Assembly (NCBI GenBank): GCA_017405875.1
Contig: JAFQZM010000025.1
Coordinates: 1-64,000, forward strand
Source of the DNA: a bacterium
GTDB taxonomy: Bacteria; UBP6; UBA1177
Reading direction: 5' to 3'
DNA: 64,000 nucleotides
Each line of letters opens with the position of its first letter. Position 1 is the stretch's first letter. A program made the translations under genes and the position numbers. Below the pieces are notes generated by a model. The model saw only the letters and a program-made list of their open reading frames with translations, ran no database searches and was not told the DNA's origin. Shown in pieces: positions 15,715-25,908 of this stretch.

Positions 15715-17325
15715 CTATTCCTTAAACGGGCAAACCCCTTCTTTCTCGCAGTAGCAGTCAAGATTGCGGACAGCCTGAAAAGTATTGCCTCTAAACTGAT
15801 AAAGCAGCCATTTTCCTTCCCACTCATCAAAACCGAAGTAATATTTTTCCATTTCTTCAACTCGTTTCATGCAGGTGTTTTTTTTGGTTTTTCTGTTGTG
15901 GAAACAGGCGTTTCCATCTCCATCTCCTTTTCCATGTAAGAATTCATTATAAAAAATAAAATCTTTGGTTACATTGCTTATCCCGAATCCGCCTCCTTCC
16001 CAAACATCGTCAGCCGATTCATGTTTGTCAGTAACCAATGAATATTCCTTCTTTCCGTTTGTTCCGATTTTCAGGCGTTTTATTGACATGTTTTCAGAAA
16101 TATCTGATTCATAAATTATTTCTGTTTCATCGTCTTCGTTTATTACCGGCGTTCTGATTTCTTCATTCTCTGTTTCATTTACCACAATACAATCTGCAAC
16201 ACTTTGGGGATTTTTCGATAAATCACAGTAGTATGCCCTAAAATAATCATCATAAAAAACCGCCTTATCATTAACAATTTGTGGTTCATAAGAAAGCCCT
16301 TTTATAAGTTTTGTCCACTTCCAAACGCCTACTTTGGCATACATGGTATATTTTGAACCGCCATCTTCTTCCCTGATGTTTGCAACAGCCCAGTTTTCAC
16401 TAAGTGCCGGTGTATACGAAAGCCATGATATTTTTCCTGGATAAACAACTCTTCTTGATCCGTCTTCGCATGCATAAAAAAGGTATCTTTCTTCCTCACC
16501 AATCTTTCTGAAATCAGTTCCCATATAAAGAAAACATCCTTTGTGATACGCAAGTTCATCAGCAATCATTGGAGCAACTGCCTTATATTTTTCCTCGGCA
16601 GGGTCATAAATCATAACCTTTGATGTTGTGGTATAGTTCTCCAGTGTAGTTGAAATATTTTTCAACTTGATTCCGATTTTCCCGTCATTTATATTAAAAT
16701 GTTTAAATGAACCGGCTGTGCCATCTGTCGTCCAACGGTCATTTGTTGATATTGAATAAGCATGAAGTGCAATATCGCATTCGTGAGGTCTGTAAGGGAA
16801 CTTGTGACCCATTCTGTCTTCGGTTGCTTCCCAATCTTCAATAGTCAGATTTCTTAATCCGGCCATATCGCACGGATAGCCGTCTTTACATTCAGATTCC
16901 GGTGAAACTGCATAAAGTTTAGCCGCAGCTTCTTTCCAGAGATTAGCCATACACTGCGGATCTTTCACTGTCGGAGTGTCACACTTGCGGCAGAAGTGGA
17001 TGGTTTTGTCATCGTTGTAGTAAGGGAATTTGGCTTTTGAGAGTTCGGGGCAATCTTCTGCGCCCTGATAATTGACATCAAACGGTTCGTCTGTGTCACT
17101 GTCTGAATCATCGGTTCCGGTGTCGTCAATGTCGGCGACAGTATCAGAATCATCAATAGTTTCCGAATCTTGAAAGTCAGAATCATTATCCTTCGTTTCT
17201 AAATCCTGAGTGTTGGAATCTGAATCAGGGACAGTGTCTGAATCGTTTTTTGCTTTGTTGCCTGAGGAACAGGAAACAAAAGATGCAGCCATAACAAATA
17301 TTAATATTCTTAGATAGTTAGCCAT
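15715..17325 (-). CDS. Hypothetical Cys-containing lipoprotein with Asp/Ser-rich linker
   Basis: About 536 residues. Signal peptide with lipobox FVSC, then a 70-residue acidic linker of Asp/Ser/Thr pairs (DSDTVPDSDS-type) and a large globular region. The body has scattered Cys pairs (CRKCDTP, CYCEKEGVC) and repeated YD/FYDD-containing strands that could form a beta-propeller, but no named domain is recognised. ATG 17325 was chosen because it directly precedes the signal peptide and has GGGGTG upstream; an earlier in-frame ATG at 17379 would add 18 residues and overlap the previous gene. It follows the large TSP3 protein by 13 bp and is probably co-expressed. Likely a surface protein of unknown ligand. 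Confidence 0.8.
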   Translation of the reverse strand: MANYLRILIFVMAASFVSCSSGNKAKNDSDTVPDSDSNTQDLETKDNDSDFQDSETIDDSDTVADIDDTGTDDSDSDTDEPFDVNYQGAEDCPELSKAKFPYYNDDKTIHFCRKCDTPTVKDPQCMANLWKEAAAKLYAVSPESECKDGYPCDMAGLRNLTIEDWEATEDRMGHKFPYRPHECDIALHAYSISTNDRWTTDGTAGSFKHFNINDGKIGIKLKNISTTLENYTTTSKVMIYDPAEEKYKAVAPMIADELAYHKGCFLYMGTDFRKIGEEERYLFYACEDGSRRVVYPGKISWLSYTPALSENWAVANIREEDGGSKYTMYAKVGVWKWTKLIKGLSYEPQIVNDKAVFYDDYFRAYYCDLSKNPQSVADCIVVNETENEEIRTPVINEDDETEIIYESDISENMSIKRLKIGTNGKKEYSLVTDKHESADDVWEGGGFGISNVTKDFIFYNEFLHGKGDGDGNACFHNRKTKKNTCMKRVEEMEKYYFGFDEWEGKWLLYQFRGNTFQAVRNLDCYCEKEGVCPFKE

Positions 17326-17338
17326 TTTTACACCCCGC

Positions 17339-20300
17339 TTAGAACCAGCCGTCACTTGCTTCGCAGCTGCTTTCATCATAACCGCTACACGTTGAGTTGC
17401 ATACTGCCGTACCGCTTATATAGTCGGAATCTATAGCAGTGCATTTGACGGAATCGCCGTCACATACTTCGCCCTTTTCTACTATTCCGTTGCCGCAGAC
17501 GGGCACGATTTCATTCATTGCTGCAATTTGGATTTTGTTTCCTTGCGGGAAGTAACCGTATCCGTTGTATGTGTAACCTTCAATAAGGTTGACAATATCG
17601 CCTGTTTTCGAGGTATAAACAGGCTTATTGCCGTTGTAGGTCAACTCGTAAACCTTGCCGAGGTTAGAAACCAGAATCCTGTCGTCAATTGTGAGTGCAA
17701 GTTTCGGATTCAGCTTATAACTTAAAAGTGTCGGGATTTTGTCGAATGTTTCGGCATCGTATCTTTTCAGTCCGATCAAGTCGTAAAGGTGAATTGTTCC
17801 GTCTTTGATTACAAGTGTTGAAACATCACCTGACGTGTTTATCTTCTGTACGATTTTCAAGCTTTCGGTATCGAGTTTTTTTAACCCCTGTCCGTCTCCG
17901 ATTATCAGATATTTCCCGTATTTTCTAATTGCGGCACTGTCTCCGTAGGTAACAATGTGCTTTTCAACCGTGAAATCCGAGCCGTCGAATTTCAGAACAT
18001 CGATTCCGTTGCCTGAAGCGGCGAAAATTCTTGTTCCTTCGACCTTGACGTCTCTGACTGCTCCGAAAAGATTGATTTTACTCTTCAAAACAGGATTTGC
18101 AGGATCAGAAATGTCGTAAACGTTTATTCCGTTTAAATGTGCTGCAAAGAGATACTTCCCGAGTCCGTCAACTGCAAATATCTTTGTTTTCGCATTAAAT
18201 TCCGCGTATTCCGGATCCATGAACATGCTGCAGAACCCGCCCGTATTGAATCCCCGCCAGAAGTAAGAGGAATCAGTTGCAAAGCACAGTTCGGAATTCG
18301 TGGAATTAGAAACTCCGTCAATCTGAACCAGACCTTCTTCCTCTATCTGACCGCTGTCAGTATTGAGAATCATCTGTTCAGCTACACTGCCTGTAAGAGT
18401 TGTCTGATTGACCAGAAGAAGTTTTTCCCCGTTTCTTCTGATGAAAACCTTGAAGAGATCTTTTCCTGTGTCGGTATTTACAACCTGCCAGCCGTTTTCG
18501 GCATCGAATTTCCAGATGTCGCGTTTCGTTTCAACGGTTTTTCCGTCGAAATTTCCGCCGCCTGCGAGATAAATTCCGCTCTCATCTGAATAGCTGTTGA
18601 AAATGGTTCTTGCAGACGGTTTTTGTGCAGAATCGACATTATTCACAAAATACCCTTGATCTGTCAAAACTATCTCGAACATTTCGAAATATCCGCCATT
18701 GTTACCTGCCAGATAAACATGGTCGCCGTATTCAAGAAAAGCATAATCATCTAATGCCGGAAGTCTCTTAATTTCTTCATCAATTTCATTTTCTGCAATG
18801 ATGAACAGTGAATATTCGCTGTCTTTTTCATTTTTAAGAAGTACGAAAATTCTGTCGTTTGCGACATAAAGTCCTGCAGGTTCGAGATATGCCGGAATAT
18901 TGTCGAAATTTCTAATTGTTGACCATCCCGAAGTGTTTTCAATGATATCGTATTTAAGTGAGATTCCTCCTGTTTCGGCATCCTTATCCAATACAAAAAT
19001 TCCGCCGTTGTACTCAGATAAAGCCTTGAAAGATTTATCGACATAAATTGGAATTGAATTTATGGAATCATTCCATTTTCCTATCCATTTATCGAATCTG
19101 TTCCACTCTTTTTCTGGGTCAAGCAGACCTTCACGCAAATACATCTGGCGCAACCAGTCATCAAAATAAATCATTCTTTCCGGCTCAGGTAAAATCGGCG
19201 CTTTCCATTTGTAATATCCAATAGTCTGATCATTCCACCTTCTGCTTCTTGCATAGCGTTCCTTGTTGTAGAAATGATTTTCGTTTATTTGATTGTTTGC
19301 CTGCAAATATCTATCCTCACTTCCCTTAACACCGACCGAAAGAGTGTATTGAAAATGCGAAATAAACATTCCTTCAGGAAGTGCTTCTGGATGAAGAAGA
19401 TAATCCATATCTGGGAAATCATCGGCGAAATTACTTCTCCAATCCCAGTAAATTGTCGATGGAAGTGAAGTTTTAGCTCGAGGAAAGCTCGCATCAGGGC
19501 ATAACCAACTCGAGTTTAAAACAATTTCATTTCCTACAAAACGCATATATTGCTGGTCATTAGAATCGATAGACAAACAAATTTTGTTGCTTGTCCACTT
19601 AAGTTCTCTCCATGCTGGAGCACCATTATCATTCATCGGTTTTGGATCCGAACCATGACTGAAAGAATAATCACGAATTTTGTGGGCAAGATTCCGATAT
19701 GTTTGTGAATTTTCAGTTTTAGTGCAGTAACCGTCATTTCCCCATGAAGCCCCTTGTTCACCTTCATTTTCTTCGCTTTCTTCTGTCTTCAAAGGCAAAC
19801 TGCAATATCTCAAACTTTGTTCTTTCCTACCGTATTCTTCCGAATCGGTAGCATACATCATTAAATTAATCGAAAGATATTCATTCATAACATTTGAATC
19901 CGTACCATTTTTAGTATAAGACTCCACTTTTTCAACTTTTGAAAACCATTCAGGATTTTGTTCACAAGCGTCAGAAGTGCCGTCAAGATCATGGTCAGGT
20001 TGCCAATAGTATAAATCATGCTCCCAATATGCGTTTATTATTGGGTTGCCATAATCATCCCTTCTTGACGATAACACCCATGCTCCGACAGCTTCATTAT
20101 CTGCATTAGGATTCGGATCTATACCAAACATTATTTCACCTTTTTCTGGGACGAAAGGATTTTTCTTATCAAGACAATTGTCTATAAAATTCAGACGTCT
20201 ATCGTTTCCATACATTATCATATGATTTGCATTGTTCAAAAATAGGAATGAGCGTATCGCTTTTACGTCATAGATAAGTTTTTTTTCTTCCGGATTAAGA

Positions 20301-20719
20301 CCATTGTTCAAATAGAACTTTTTACAGGAAAAGCTTTGTTCATCGCATACTTCATCTTCATCACGATCAATGCAAAAATAGACTTCTACATTGTCTGCAT
20401 CTTTTAAATACGGACAATAATCTCTTTCATTTGGAATTTCATCGCCGTCTATGTCTTCATCACAGGCATCACCTATTCCGTCACCGTCAAGATCTTGCTG
20501 ATCTTTATTCCACTCAAACGGGCAGTTGTCGTAAACATCCTTAATACCGTCTTTATCATAGTCTCTTGATGCATAGTGGTATATATCATAGTATTCTTTA
20601 GCGATATTATTGTTCAAGACAAGTAAATGAATATCATATTCCGTGCCATATTCTCCTTCTTTTGCAGGAAATATATCCAAACCTTCTAATTCTCTATCTC
20701 TTCCCTTACCGGCAGACAT
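17339..20719 (-). CDS. Large secreted TSP3/beta-propeller protein, C-terminal part (probably frameshifted)
   Basis: An 1126-residue frame without a signal peptide. Near its start are thrombospondin type 3 calcium repeats (DYDKDGIKDVYDNC, DLDGDGIGDACD, DIDGDEIPNERDYC). A long region of beta-propeller-like repeats follows, including LVIVD-type units (GINVYDISDPANPVLKS). The C-terminus is a Myxococcus-type Cys-rich repeat (CGNGIVEKGEVCDGD). The ATG at 20719 has no ribosome site, and the frame stays open and protein-like upstream of it (reading SENLEFYLIGFISIQES). Removing one A from the run of five at 20770-20774 fuses it to the preceding secreted protein, giving about 1480 residues. I therefore read this as the larger part of one broken or mis-sequenced gene. 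Confidence 0.75.
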   Translation of the reverse strand: MSAGKGRDRELEGLDIFPAKEGEYGTEYDIHLLVLNNNIAKEYYDIYHYASRDYDKDGIKDVYDNCPFEWNKDQQDLDGDGIGDACDEDIDGDEIPNERDYCPYLKDADNVEVYFCIDRDEDEVCDEQSFSCKKFYLNNGLNPEEKKLIYDVKAIRSFLFLNNANHMIMYGNDRRLNFIDNCLDKKNPFVPEKGEIMFGIDPNPNADNEAVGAWVLSSRRDDYGNPIINAYWEHDLYYWQPDHDLDGTSDACEQNPEWFSKVEKVESYTKNGTDSNVMNEYLSINLMMYATDSEEYGRKEQSLRYCSLPLKTEESEENEGEQGASWGNDGYCTKTENSQTYRNLAHKIRDYSFSHGSDPKPMNDNGAPAWRELKWTSNKICLSIDSNDQQYMRFVGNEIVLNSSWLCPDASFPRAKTSLPSTIYWDWRSNFADDFPDMDYLLHPEALPEGMFISHFQYTLSVGVKGSEDRYLQANNQINENHFYNKERYARSRRWNDQTIGYYKWKAPILPEPERMIYFDDWLRQMYLREGLLDPEKEWNRFDKWIGKWNDSINSIPIYVDKSFKALSEYNGGIFVLDKDAETGGISLKYDIIENTSGWSTIRNFDNIPAYLEPAGLYVANDRIFVLLKNEKDSEYSLFIIAENEIDEEIKRLPALDDYAFLEYGDHVYLAGNNGGYFEMFEIVLTDQGYFVNNVDSAQKPSARTIFNSYSDESGIYLAGGGNFDGKTVETKRDIWKFDAENGWQVVNTDTGKDLFKVFIRRNGEKLLLVNQTTLTGSVAEQMILNTDSGQIEEEGLVQIDGVSNSTNSELCFATDSSYFWRGFNTGGFCSMFMDPEYAEFNAKTKIFAVDGLGKYLFAAHLNGINVYDISDPANPVLKSKINLFGAVRDVKVEGTRIFAASGNGIDVLKFDGSDFTVEKHIVTYGDSAAIRKYGKYLIIGDGQGLKKLDTESLKIVQKINTSGDVSTLVIKDGTIHLYDLIGLKRYDAETFDKIPTLLSYKLNPKLALTIDDRILVSNLGKVYELTYNGNKPVYTSKTGDIVNLIEGYTYNGYGYFPQGNKIQIAAMNEIVPVCGNGIVEKGEVCDGDSVKCTAIDSDYISGTAVCNSTCSGYDESSCEASDGWF

Positions 20720-20765
20720 GCTTTCCTGAATACTGATGAAACCTATCAGATAAAATTCCAGGTTT

Positions 20766-21779
20766 TCACTTTTTGTATTGTAGGAAGTTGTTTCTTATTG
20801 CATGGTAAGCTTTATCAGGCACATAATAAATATATACTCCTATATACTCAGCATTGTCTTCTTTTCCATCATGTACATTATAAAAAAATCTACCGTTTGG
20901 TGAAAACATTCCTCCTTGAATAGAATTATCTTCCCAATCCCCTTGATTGTTTTCCGCTTCCTCAAGCATACTTCTCCATTTTTGAGAATATCTTAAAGAA
21001 GTAGATGCGTTGTTAACCTGTTTTTCCAATGCCTCCATCGTTACAGTATGATTTTGTTTCAGATAAGGATTGTTATCATAACCTAAAATGAGATTACCTT
21101 CTATTTTATTAATTTTACTTGTCGGCTTAAACACTATGCCGTTTTTAGGGAAAATAGCGAGATATGACCAGTCATGCTTTCCTTCTCCGACTCCATTAAA
21201 ATTTTCCAGTTCAAAATCATTGTTATATCTTTTTGATATTGCAATATCACGAAATCCATTGTTTGATGAGGAATCCTCATATACTAAAATAAGTTTTTTG
21301 TTATTTGTAGGAATTAAAAAAGATTTTTGGTGTCCAAGATAGCCTGGATAATAAAAATCGCCATCCATATATTTTCCACCACCGTTTTTATAATTTAGTT
21401 TAAGTTCGTCTGCCGGATTAAAAATATTACTTGAATCCCAAGAAAAAATGTCAACATAATCATTTTTAATAAGAATCCATTTTTCTATGACAGGATTACC
21501 GGTCTCTTTATCATAGTCATGAATATGTAAAATTCCTTGAGTTTCATGTCCACGATCGGGCTCACTTCCCAAACCTTCGGTATATTCATGATTGGGTTTT
21601 CTAAACTCACTACCATCAGAATAGAAGAAATTAAGCCATATTTGGAAACCAGAACCGTTACCTGCTACAGAAGAACTCAAATTATCTTCAAACAATTTCT
21701 CTTCATAAGCACTCATTTCGATAGCTTGTACAAAAAAATAGCATAAACAAATCAATATTAAGAAACTCAAATCTTTCAT
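20766..21779 (-). CDS. Secreted protein, N-terminal part of the split TSP3/propeller gene
   Basis: 337 residues starting with a signal peptide (MKDLSFLILICLCYFF) and a good GGGAGG ribosome site. The body is an unrecognised beta-rich exported domain (repeated W/Y/F strands such as GFQIWLNFFYSDG and GMFSPNGRFFYNVHDG). It ends abruptly at IRNNFLQYKK after a homopolymer A run. In the adjacent frame the coding sequence continues into the TSP3/propeller protein, which itself lacks a signal peptide. The most economical reading is a single gene (17339-21779) with a 1-nt insertion, real or a sequencing error. Confidence 0.75.
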   Translation of the reverse strand: MKDLSFLILICLCYFFVQAIEMSAYEEKLFEDNLSSSVAGNGSGFQIWLNFFYSDGSEFRKPNHEYTEGLGSEPDRGHETQGILHIHDYDKETGNPVIEKWILIKNDYVDIFSWDSSNIFNPADELKLNYKNGGGKYMDGDFYYPGYLGHQKSFLIPTNNKKLILVYEDSSSNNGFRDIAISKRYNNDFELENFNGVGEGKHDWSYLAIFPKNGIVFKPTSKINKIEGNLILGYDNNPYLKQNHTVTMEALEKQVNNASTSLRYSQKWRSMLEEAENNQGDWEDNSIQGGMFSPNGRFFYNVHDGKEDNAEYIGVYIYYVPDKAYHAIRNNFLQYKK

Positions 21780-21916
21780 TTTCTACCTCCCAAAACAATC
21801 TAATAAAAACAAAAAACGTCCGTATTAAAAACGAGCATTAAGCGGAATAATTATATACATTTATCCCTGTTTCACAACAAAAAATGTTGGTCGATTTATG
21901 CGAAAAAAGCGGAAAA

Positions 21917-23830
21917 TCAGTCGAATTTTTCTATGAGTCTTTTGGTCTCGCCGGATTTAAGCTCGACCGGGATAGTTTTGTCGATCTTTGATTTCGGGTT
22001 TTTGAACTGGATTTTGTAACTTCCGGCCGGAAGTTTGTGCTTTGATATCGGAGTCGCACCGATAAGTTTGCCGTCAATATATATATTCGCCCACGGCATA
22101 CTGTTTATCGTGAGATATGCCGGCTCACCCGATTCCATAACAGATTTGGATGAAGAAGTTTCCGATTTTTTCGATTTCTGAGCGGGTGCGTTTTTCATCG
22201 GCTTCAGTATCACACTGACTTCCTTGTTCATATTTGCAGGAACTTTGCCGATGTTCTCTTCGTAAGGGAAGTATCCGTGTTTTTCGACTCTGACAACGAT
22301 GTCAAGCCCTACCGGAATATCGTTTACGATCGTCGGAGTCGCAGCCTGAACTTTTTTGTCGTTGATATAGAGAACTGCGCCGTCAGGATCGGATTTGACC
22401 GTTATCATCGTCTTCTGCTCGCCGATGCGGTACATCTTTACGAACTTCTCAAGTTTGTCGCCTTTGCTTAGAAAAATACTCTCCTTCACATCAACGAAAC
22501 CGGCTTTGGAGAACGAAATTTCGTGCTGACCCGCAAGAAGACCTTCCATAACGCACGGAGTTTCGCAGCGCTTCTGATACATCGTATTTTCGTCCAGGAC
22601 GACTATCGTCTTTCTTTCGTTCGAATCGACGATGAGAGAAGCTGCGTCTTTTTTGCTTCCGCCCATAACGACGAGAAGCGCGATCGCAAAACCGAGAACT
22701 ATAAGAACAGCGGCAAAAATAAGCACCAGCTTTTTCGGTGAAGAACTTGTTGTGTGAATAGCCGAGCCTTCTTCTTCTCTTGACGGAGCGTCGCTGCGAA
22801 CCGCCTGCGAAGCCTCTCTGAGCGGCATCTCGGCCGGTTTTTTGATTTTGTGGTATTCTTCGAGCTTGGCGGTTTCTTCTTCAAGCTCGTCGGCAAAGAA
22901 CTCGCTCATGAAGTTCATCATATCCTGACGTGAGAAGCTTTTTCCGCTCGAATAGCTGAACTTTTTGAGGTCTTCCGAGAACTCGCTTGCCCACTGGTAA
23001 CGGTCTTCCCTGTCTTTAGCCAGGGCTTTCAGCACGATCCTGTCGAGTTCAGGCGGAACCGCACTGTTGAAAACGCTGGGCGGCAGAACTTCCGCTTTTC
23101 TGATCTTTTCAAGCGTTTCGACATCGTTTTTGCCGAGGAAAAGACGCTTTCCGGTGAGCATTTCAAAGAAAACGACACCGAGCGAGAAAATATCGCTTCG
23201 CCTGTCGATCGGCTGACCGCTGACCTGCTCCGGCGACATGTAGCTGAACTTTCCTTTGAGCATTCCGACCTGGGTTTTCGTCGATTTGCTCTTCGCCTTC
23301 GCAATACCGAAGTCGATAAGTTTTACCGTACCTTCGTATGAAACGATCATGTTCTGCGGAGAAATATCGCGGTGAACAATATTGAGCGGATTCATCTTTT
23401 CGTCAGTTTTGCGGTGCGCGTAGTCCAGACCGTCGCAAACCTGGGAAATGATGTATGCGCTCTGCTCGACCGGCATCAGCAGATCGACTCTTTTCAGTCT
23501 TTTGCGGATAGTTTTGAGATCCTTTCCGTTGATGAGTTCCATCGCGATGAAGTAGGAATCTTCGATTTTTCCGAGTTCGAAAATCTGAACGACGTTCGGA
23601 TGCTGGAGTTTTACCGCGATCTTAGCCTCATCGACGAACATTTTGATGAATTCGGCATCTTCCGCGACTTCAGGCAGAATTCTTTTTATCGCAACGATTT
23701 TTTCAAAACCTTCGACTCCGAACATTTTGGCTTTGAAGACTTCGGCCATACCGCCGACGTTGATCAGTTCTAAAAGATAGTATTTTCCGAATAATCTTGG
23801 TAACTTATAACTCGAATTATTTTCTTCCAT
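21917..23830 (-). CDS. Hanks-type Ser/Thr protein kinase with PEGA domains
   Basis: 637 residues. Cytoplasmic kinase domain (about residues 17-290): glycine loop INVGGMAEVF, Lys49 in VAIKR, HRDISPQN (Asp155) and DFG (173-175), so catalysis should be intact. A juxtamembrane Glu/Ser-rich stretch leads to one transmembrane helix (about 368-390) and an extracytoplasmic region with three PEGA-like domains (PCVMEGLLAGQHEISF, VKSDPDGAVLYINDKK, INSMPWANIYIDGKL), which usually bind envelope components. ATG 23830 is chosen over an upstream ATG at 23866 because the latter would lie inside the promoter. The gene stands alone; a PP2C phosphatase that could oppose it is encoded at 59583-60350. Confidence 0.92.
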   Translation of the reverse strand: MEENNSSYKLPRLFGKYYLLELINVGGMAEVFKAKMFGVEGFEKIVAIKRILPEVAEDAEFIKMFVDEAKIAVKLQHPNVVQIFELGKIEDSYFIAMELINGKDLKTIRKRLKRVDLLMPVEQSAYIISQVCDGLDYAHRKTDEKMNPLNIVHRDISPQNMIVSYEGTVKLIDFGIAKAKSKSTKTQVGMLKGKFSYMSPEQVSGQPIDRRSDIFSLGVVFFEMLTGKRLFLGKNDVETLEKIRKAEVLPPSVFNSAVPPELDRIVLKALAKDREDRYQWASEFSEDLKKFSYSSGKSFSRQDMMNFMSEFFADELEEETAKLEEYHKIKKPAEMPLREASQAVRSDAPSREEEGSAIHTTSSSPKKLVLIFAAVLIVLGFAIALLVVMGGSKKDAASLIVDSNERKTIVVLDENTMYQKRCETPCVMEGLLAGQHEISFSKAGFVDVKESIFLSKGDKLEKFVKMYRIGEQKTMITVKSDPDGAVLYINDKKVQAATPTIVNDIPVGLDIVVRVEKHGYFPYEENIGKVPANMNKEVSVILKPMKNAPAQKSKKSETSSSKSVMESGEPAYLTINSMPWANIYIDGKLIGATPISKHKLPAGSYKIQFKNPKSKIDKTIPVELKSGETKRLIEKFD

Positions 23831-23867
23831 CGAAAATTCCCACAAACGATCAAAAAAAAGTCTCAAT

Positions 23868-23895
23868 ATTTTAATTATTGAAGTGTATAAGTCAA
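23868..23895 (-). promoter_or_regulatory. Sigma-70-like promoter of the PEGA kinase gene
   Basis: Reading leftward: -35 TTGACT (23895-23890), 16-bp spacer, -10 TAAAAT (23873-23868), about 38 bp before the ATG. Confidence 0.65.
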
Positions 23896-23907
23896 ATAAA
23901 AGAATCG

Positions 23908-25908
23908 TTATTTAACGCTGACTGATTCTATCGGAAAAGTGATGTGAAAAACAGTTCCTGATGAAGAAGTATCCCACAGAACTATCGAACCGCCCGAAAG
24001 TTTTACTATTTTTTTGCAGGTCGCAAGCCCGAGACCGTTTCCGTTCTTTTTCGTCGTGTAAAAAGGCTCGAAAATCGAATCTTTGTGTTCCGGCGGAATT
24101 CCGGGACCGTTGTCGGCAACTTCGATCAGCAGTTTTTTCTTCTTTTTCGCAACAGTTACTTTGACTCTCCCAACCCGGTCAGTTTTTTCGAGCGCCTGAA
24201 GGCTGTTGTTCACAAGGTTTACGAAAACGTTTTTCAGGACATCCCAGTCGAACATGAATTCCCTGCCGCCGGTCTGATCGGTAAAGTTGACCGTTCGGTC
24301 GGCATAGCTGAAAAACTGTTTCATTTCTGCAAAAAAAGACCTGAAATTGTAGGGATAAGGCGAAAGCTTTATGTTTCTTCCGTACACGAGCATTTTCTCA
24401 ATCGTATCGTTGAGGCGTTTCAACTCTTTGAGTGAAATATCGAGATATTCAGTATCTATATCCTTTTTTCTGTCTATCGCATCTTTCACCACTTCGATGT
24501 TGAACATGATCGAAGTCATCGGAGAGCGGAGTTCGTGGGCAACAAACGAAAGCATTTTATCTACTTCCTTGAAATGTTTGAGCATTTCTACCTTCTTTTC
24601 CGTTTCTATGACCGTGGCGAAAAGAGAGATTTTTTCGAACTTATTGAGCGTCATTTCGGCGAGATTGCTTATGCAAAGCATGGCATTGTGCGAAATATTC
24701 CTTGAATTTATTACGAAAAATCCCGTAAGTTCGTTGTGGTATATGACCGGCAGAAAAAAATCACCGCCGGTTTTTTTGACAAAGTCTTCAAGTGTCGGCA
24801 CCGAAATCAGCGCGAAATCCTTTGAAACATAGGTCTCATGCAGAAGAAACTGTTCGCTGAGAAGCGGCTGGAAATCGTCGTTCCCGTCGTAAAGTTCAAC
24901 CGGCATCTTACTGCTCTGCCACAGGAGATCATCCAGATAGACATACTTTATATGCTTGATTTCATGGAACCATTCGTTTACGCATTCGTAAAATTTATCG
25001 AAAAGAAGCGGCGCTTCGGTGATGTCTTCGATCTCAAGACGGAACTTGTTCAGATAAGTCTGATAGTAGTTGCGGCTTTTGTATATAAAACTCTCGACCG
25101 AAGATGAAAAATAGGAAATAGCTACTCCCGTCAGCATGAAAAGCATAAACAGAGCGCAAAGCACGACAAGCGAAAAGTTCGCGCTGCCGAAAGCGCGTGT
25201 CACCAAAAATCTTAATGAAAACAAAAAGTTGACGAGGAAAGATGCAGGAAGTGCCAAAAGTATGATAAGCCAGAAGTTTATTCTGTTGAGTCCGGTAGAG
25301 GACCTCGGATTCACATAAAGAAAAAGCCCGAAGCACACCACGAAAAGCGCTGAAAGGATCATCGCCGCCACATTGAAATAGAGCGAATTGTAAAACATCA
25401 CCGAAAAAGCCGAAGCAACAGGCACTAGAAGCGAAAGCAGAGCCATTGCGGAGATGTTGAAAAGAACGAATTTTTTCACATTCGCATTCAAGTATTTGAT
25501 TTTTCTGAATATTATCGGAATATCAAGAGCAAGCGCTGCAAGCGGAAGAACAAAATAGACCAAATAAAGCCTTGTCTTCATGTAAATAAACAGAACGACC
25601 ATAAAAACCACGGAAACGGCTATCGTCGTCATCCATATTATGTTAGGAAGGACGGCATGCGGGAACGAATAAATAAAAAGCGTCGAAAATATTACGAAAC
25701 ACAGCATTGCTACAAAAAAATAGACTTTTGAAAACGGAAAATAGACTGCAGCGACAGAGGAAAAAATAAAAACATTTGAAATCATAATAAAGAACAGCCA
25801 GAGATTCTGAGGCAGTCCCCTGCCCTTTATCATGATGTGCCAGCCCGTCGAAGACATGGCTATCGCGAAAAAAATAACGAAATATAAAAAAGAAGCTGAC
25901 TCAGACAT
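23908..25908 (-). CDS. 7TM-type sensor histidine kinase
   Basis: A 666-residue kinase. About 8 hydrophobic helices occupy residues 5-270, then a GAF-like region (about 285-420), a HisKA dimerisation helix with phospho-acceptor His458 in FVAHELRSP, and an ATPase domain with NLVNNSLQAL, DNGPGIP, FEPFYTTK and GNGLGL. This layout resembles PrsK-type sensors of exopolysaccharide/PEP-CTERM systems, which also pair with NtrC-like regulators. It overlaps the response-regulator gene by 8 bp, so the two clearly form a pair. The lack of a periplasmic loop domain suggests that it senses membrane state or an intracellular signal. Confidence 0.92.
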   Translation of the reverse strand: MSESASFLYFVIFFAIAMSSTGWHIMIKGRGLPQNLWLFFIMISNVFIFSSVAAVYFPFSKVYFFVAMLCFVIFSTLFIYSFPHAVLPNIIWMTTIAVSVVFMVVLFIYMKTRLYLVYFVLPLAALALDIPIIFRKIKYLNANVKKFVLFNISAMALLSLLVPVASAFSVMFYNSLYFNVAAMILSALFVVCFGLFLYVNPRSSTGLNRINFWLIILLALPASFLVNFLFSLRFLVTRAFGSANFSLVVLCALFMLFMLTGVAISYFSSSVESFIYKSRNYYQTYLNKFRLEIEDITEAPLLFDKFYECVNEWFHEIKHIKYVYLDDLLWQSSKMPVELYDGNDDFQPLLSEQFLLHETYVSKDFALISVPTLEDFVKKTGGDFFLPVIYHNELTGFFVINSRNISHNAMLCISNLAEMTLNKFEKISLFATVIETEKKVEMLKHFKEVDKMLSFVAHELRSPMTSIMFNIEVVKDAIDRKKDIDTEYLDISLKELKRLNDTIEKMLVYGRNIKLSPYPYNFRSFFAEMKQFFSYADRTVNFTDQTGGREFMFDWDVLKNVFVNLVNNSLQALEKTDRVGRVKVTVAKKKKKLLIEVADNGPGIPPEHKDSIFEPFYTTKKNGNGLGLATCKKIVKLSGGSIVLWDTSSSGTVFHITFPIESVSVK

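Noticed and set aside
20766-20774. Programmed ribosomal frameshift
   Set aside because: The run is A5 without a downstream stimulatory structure, and the required shift is +1/-2 rather than the common -1; an indel explains it more simply.
21875-21889. Terminator after the PEGA kinase
   Set aside because: Only a 5-bp stem with no proper T-run.
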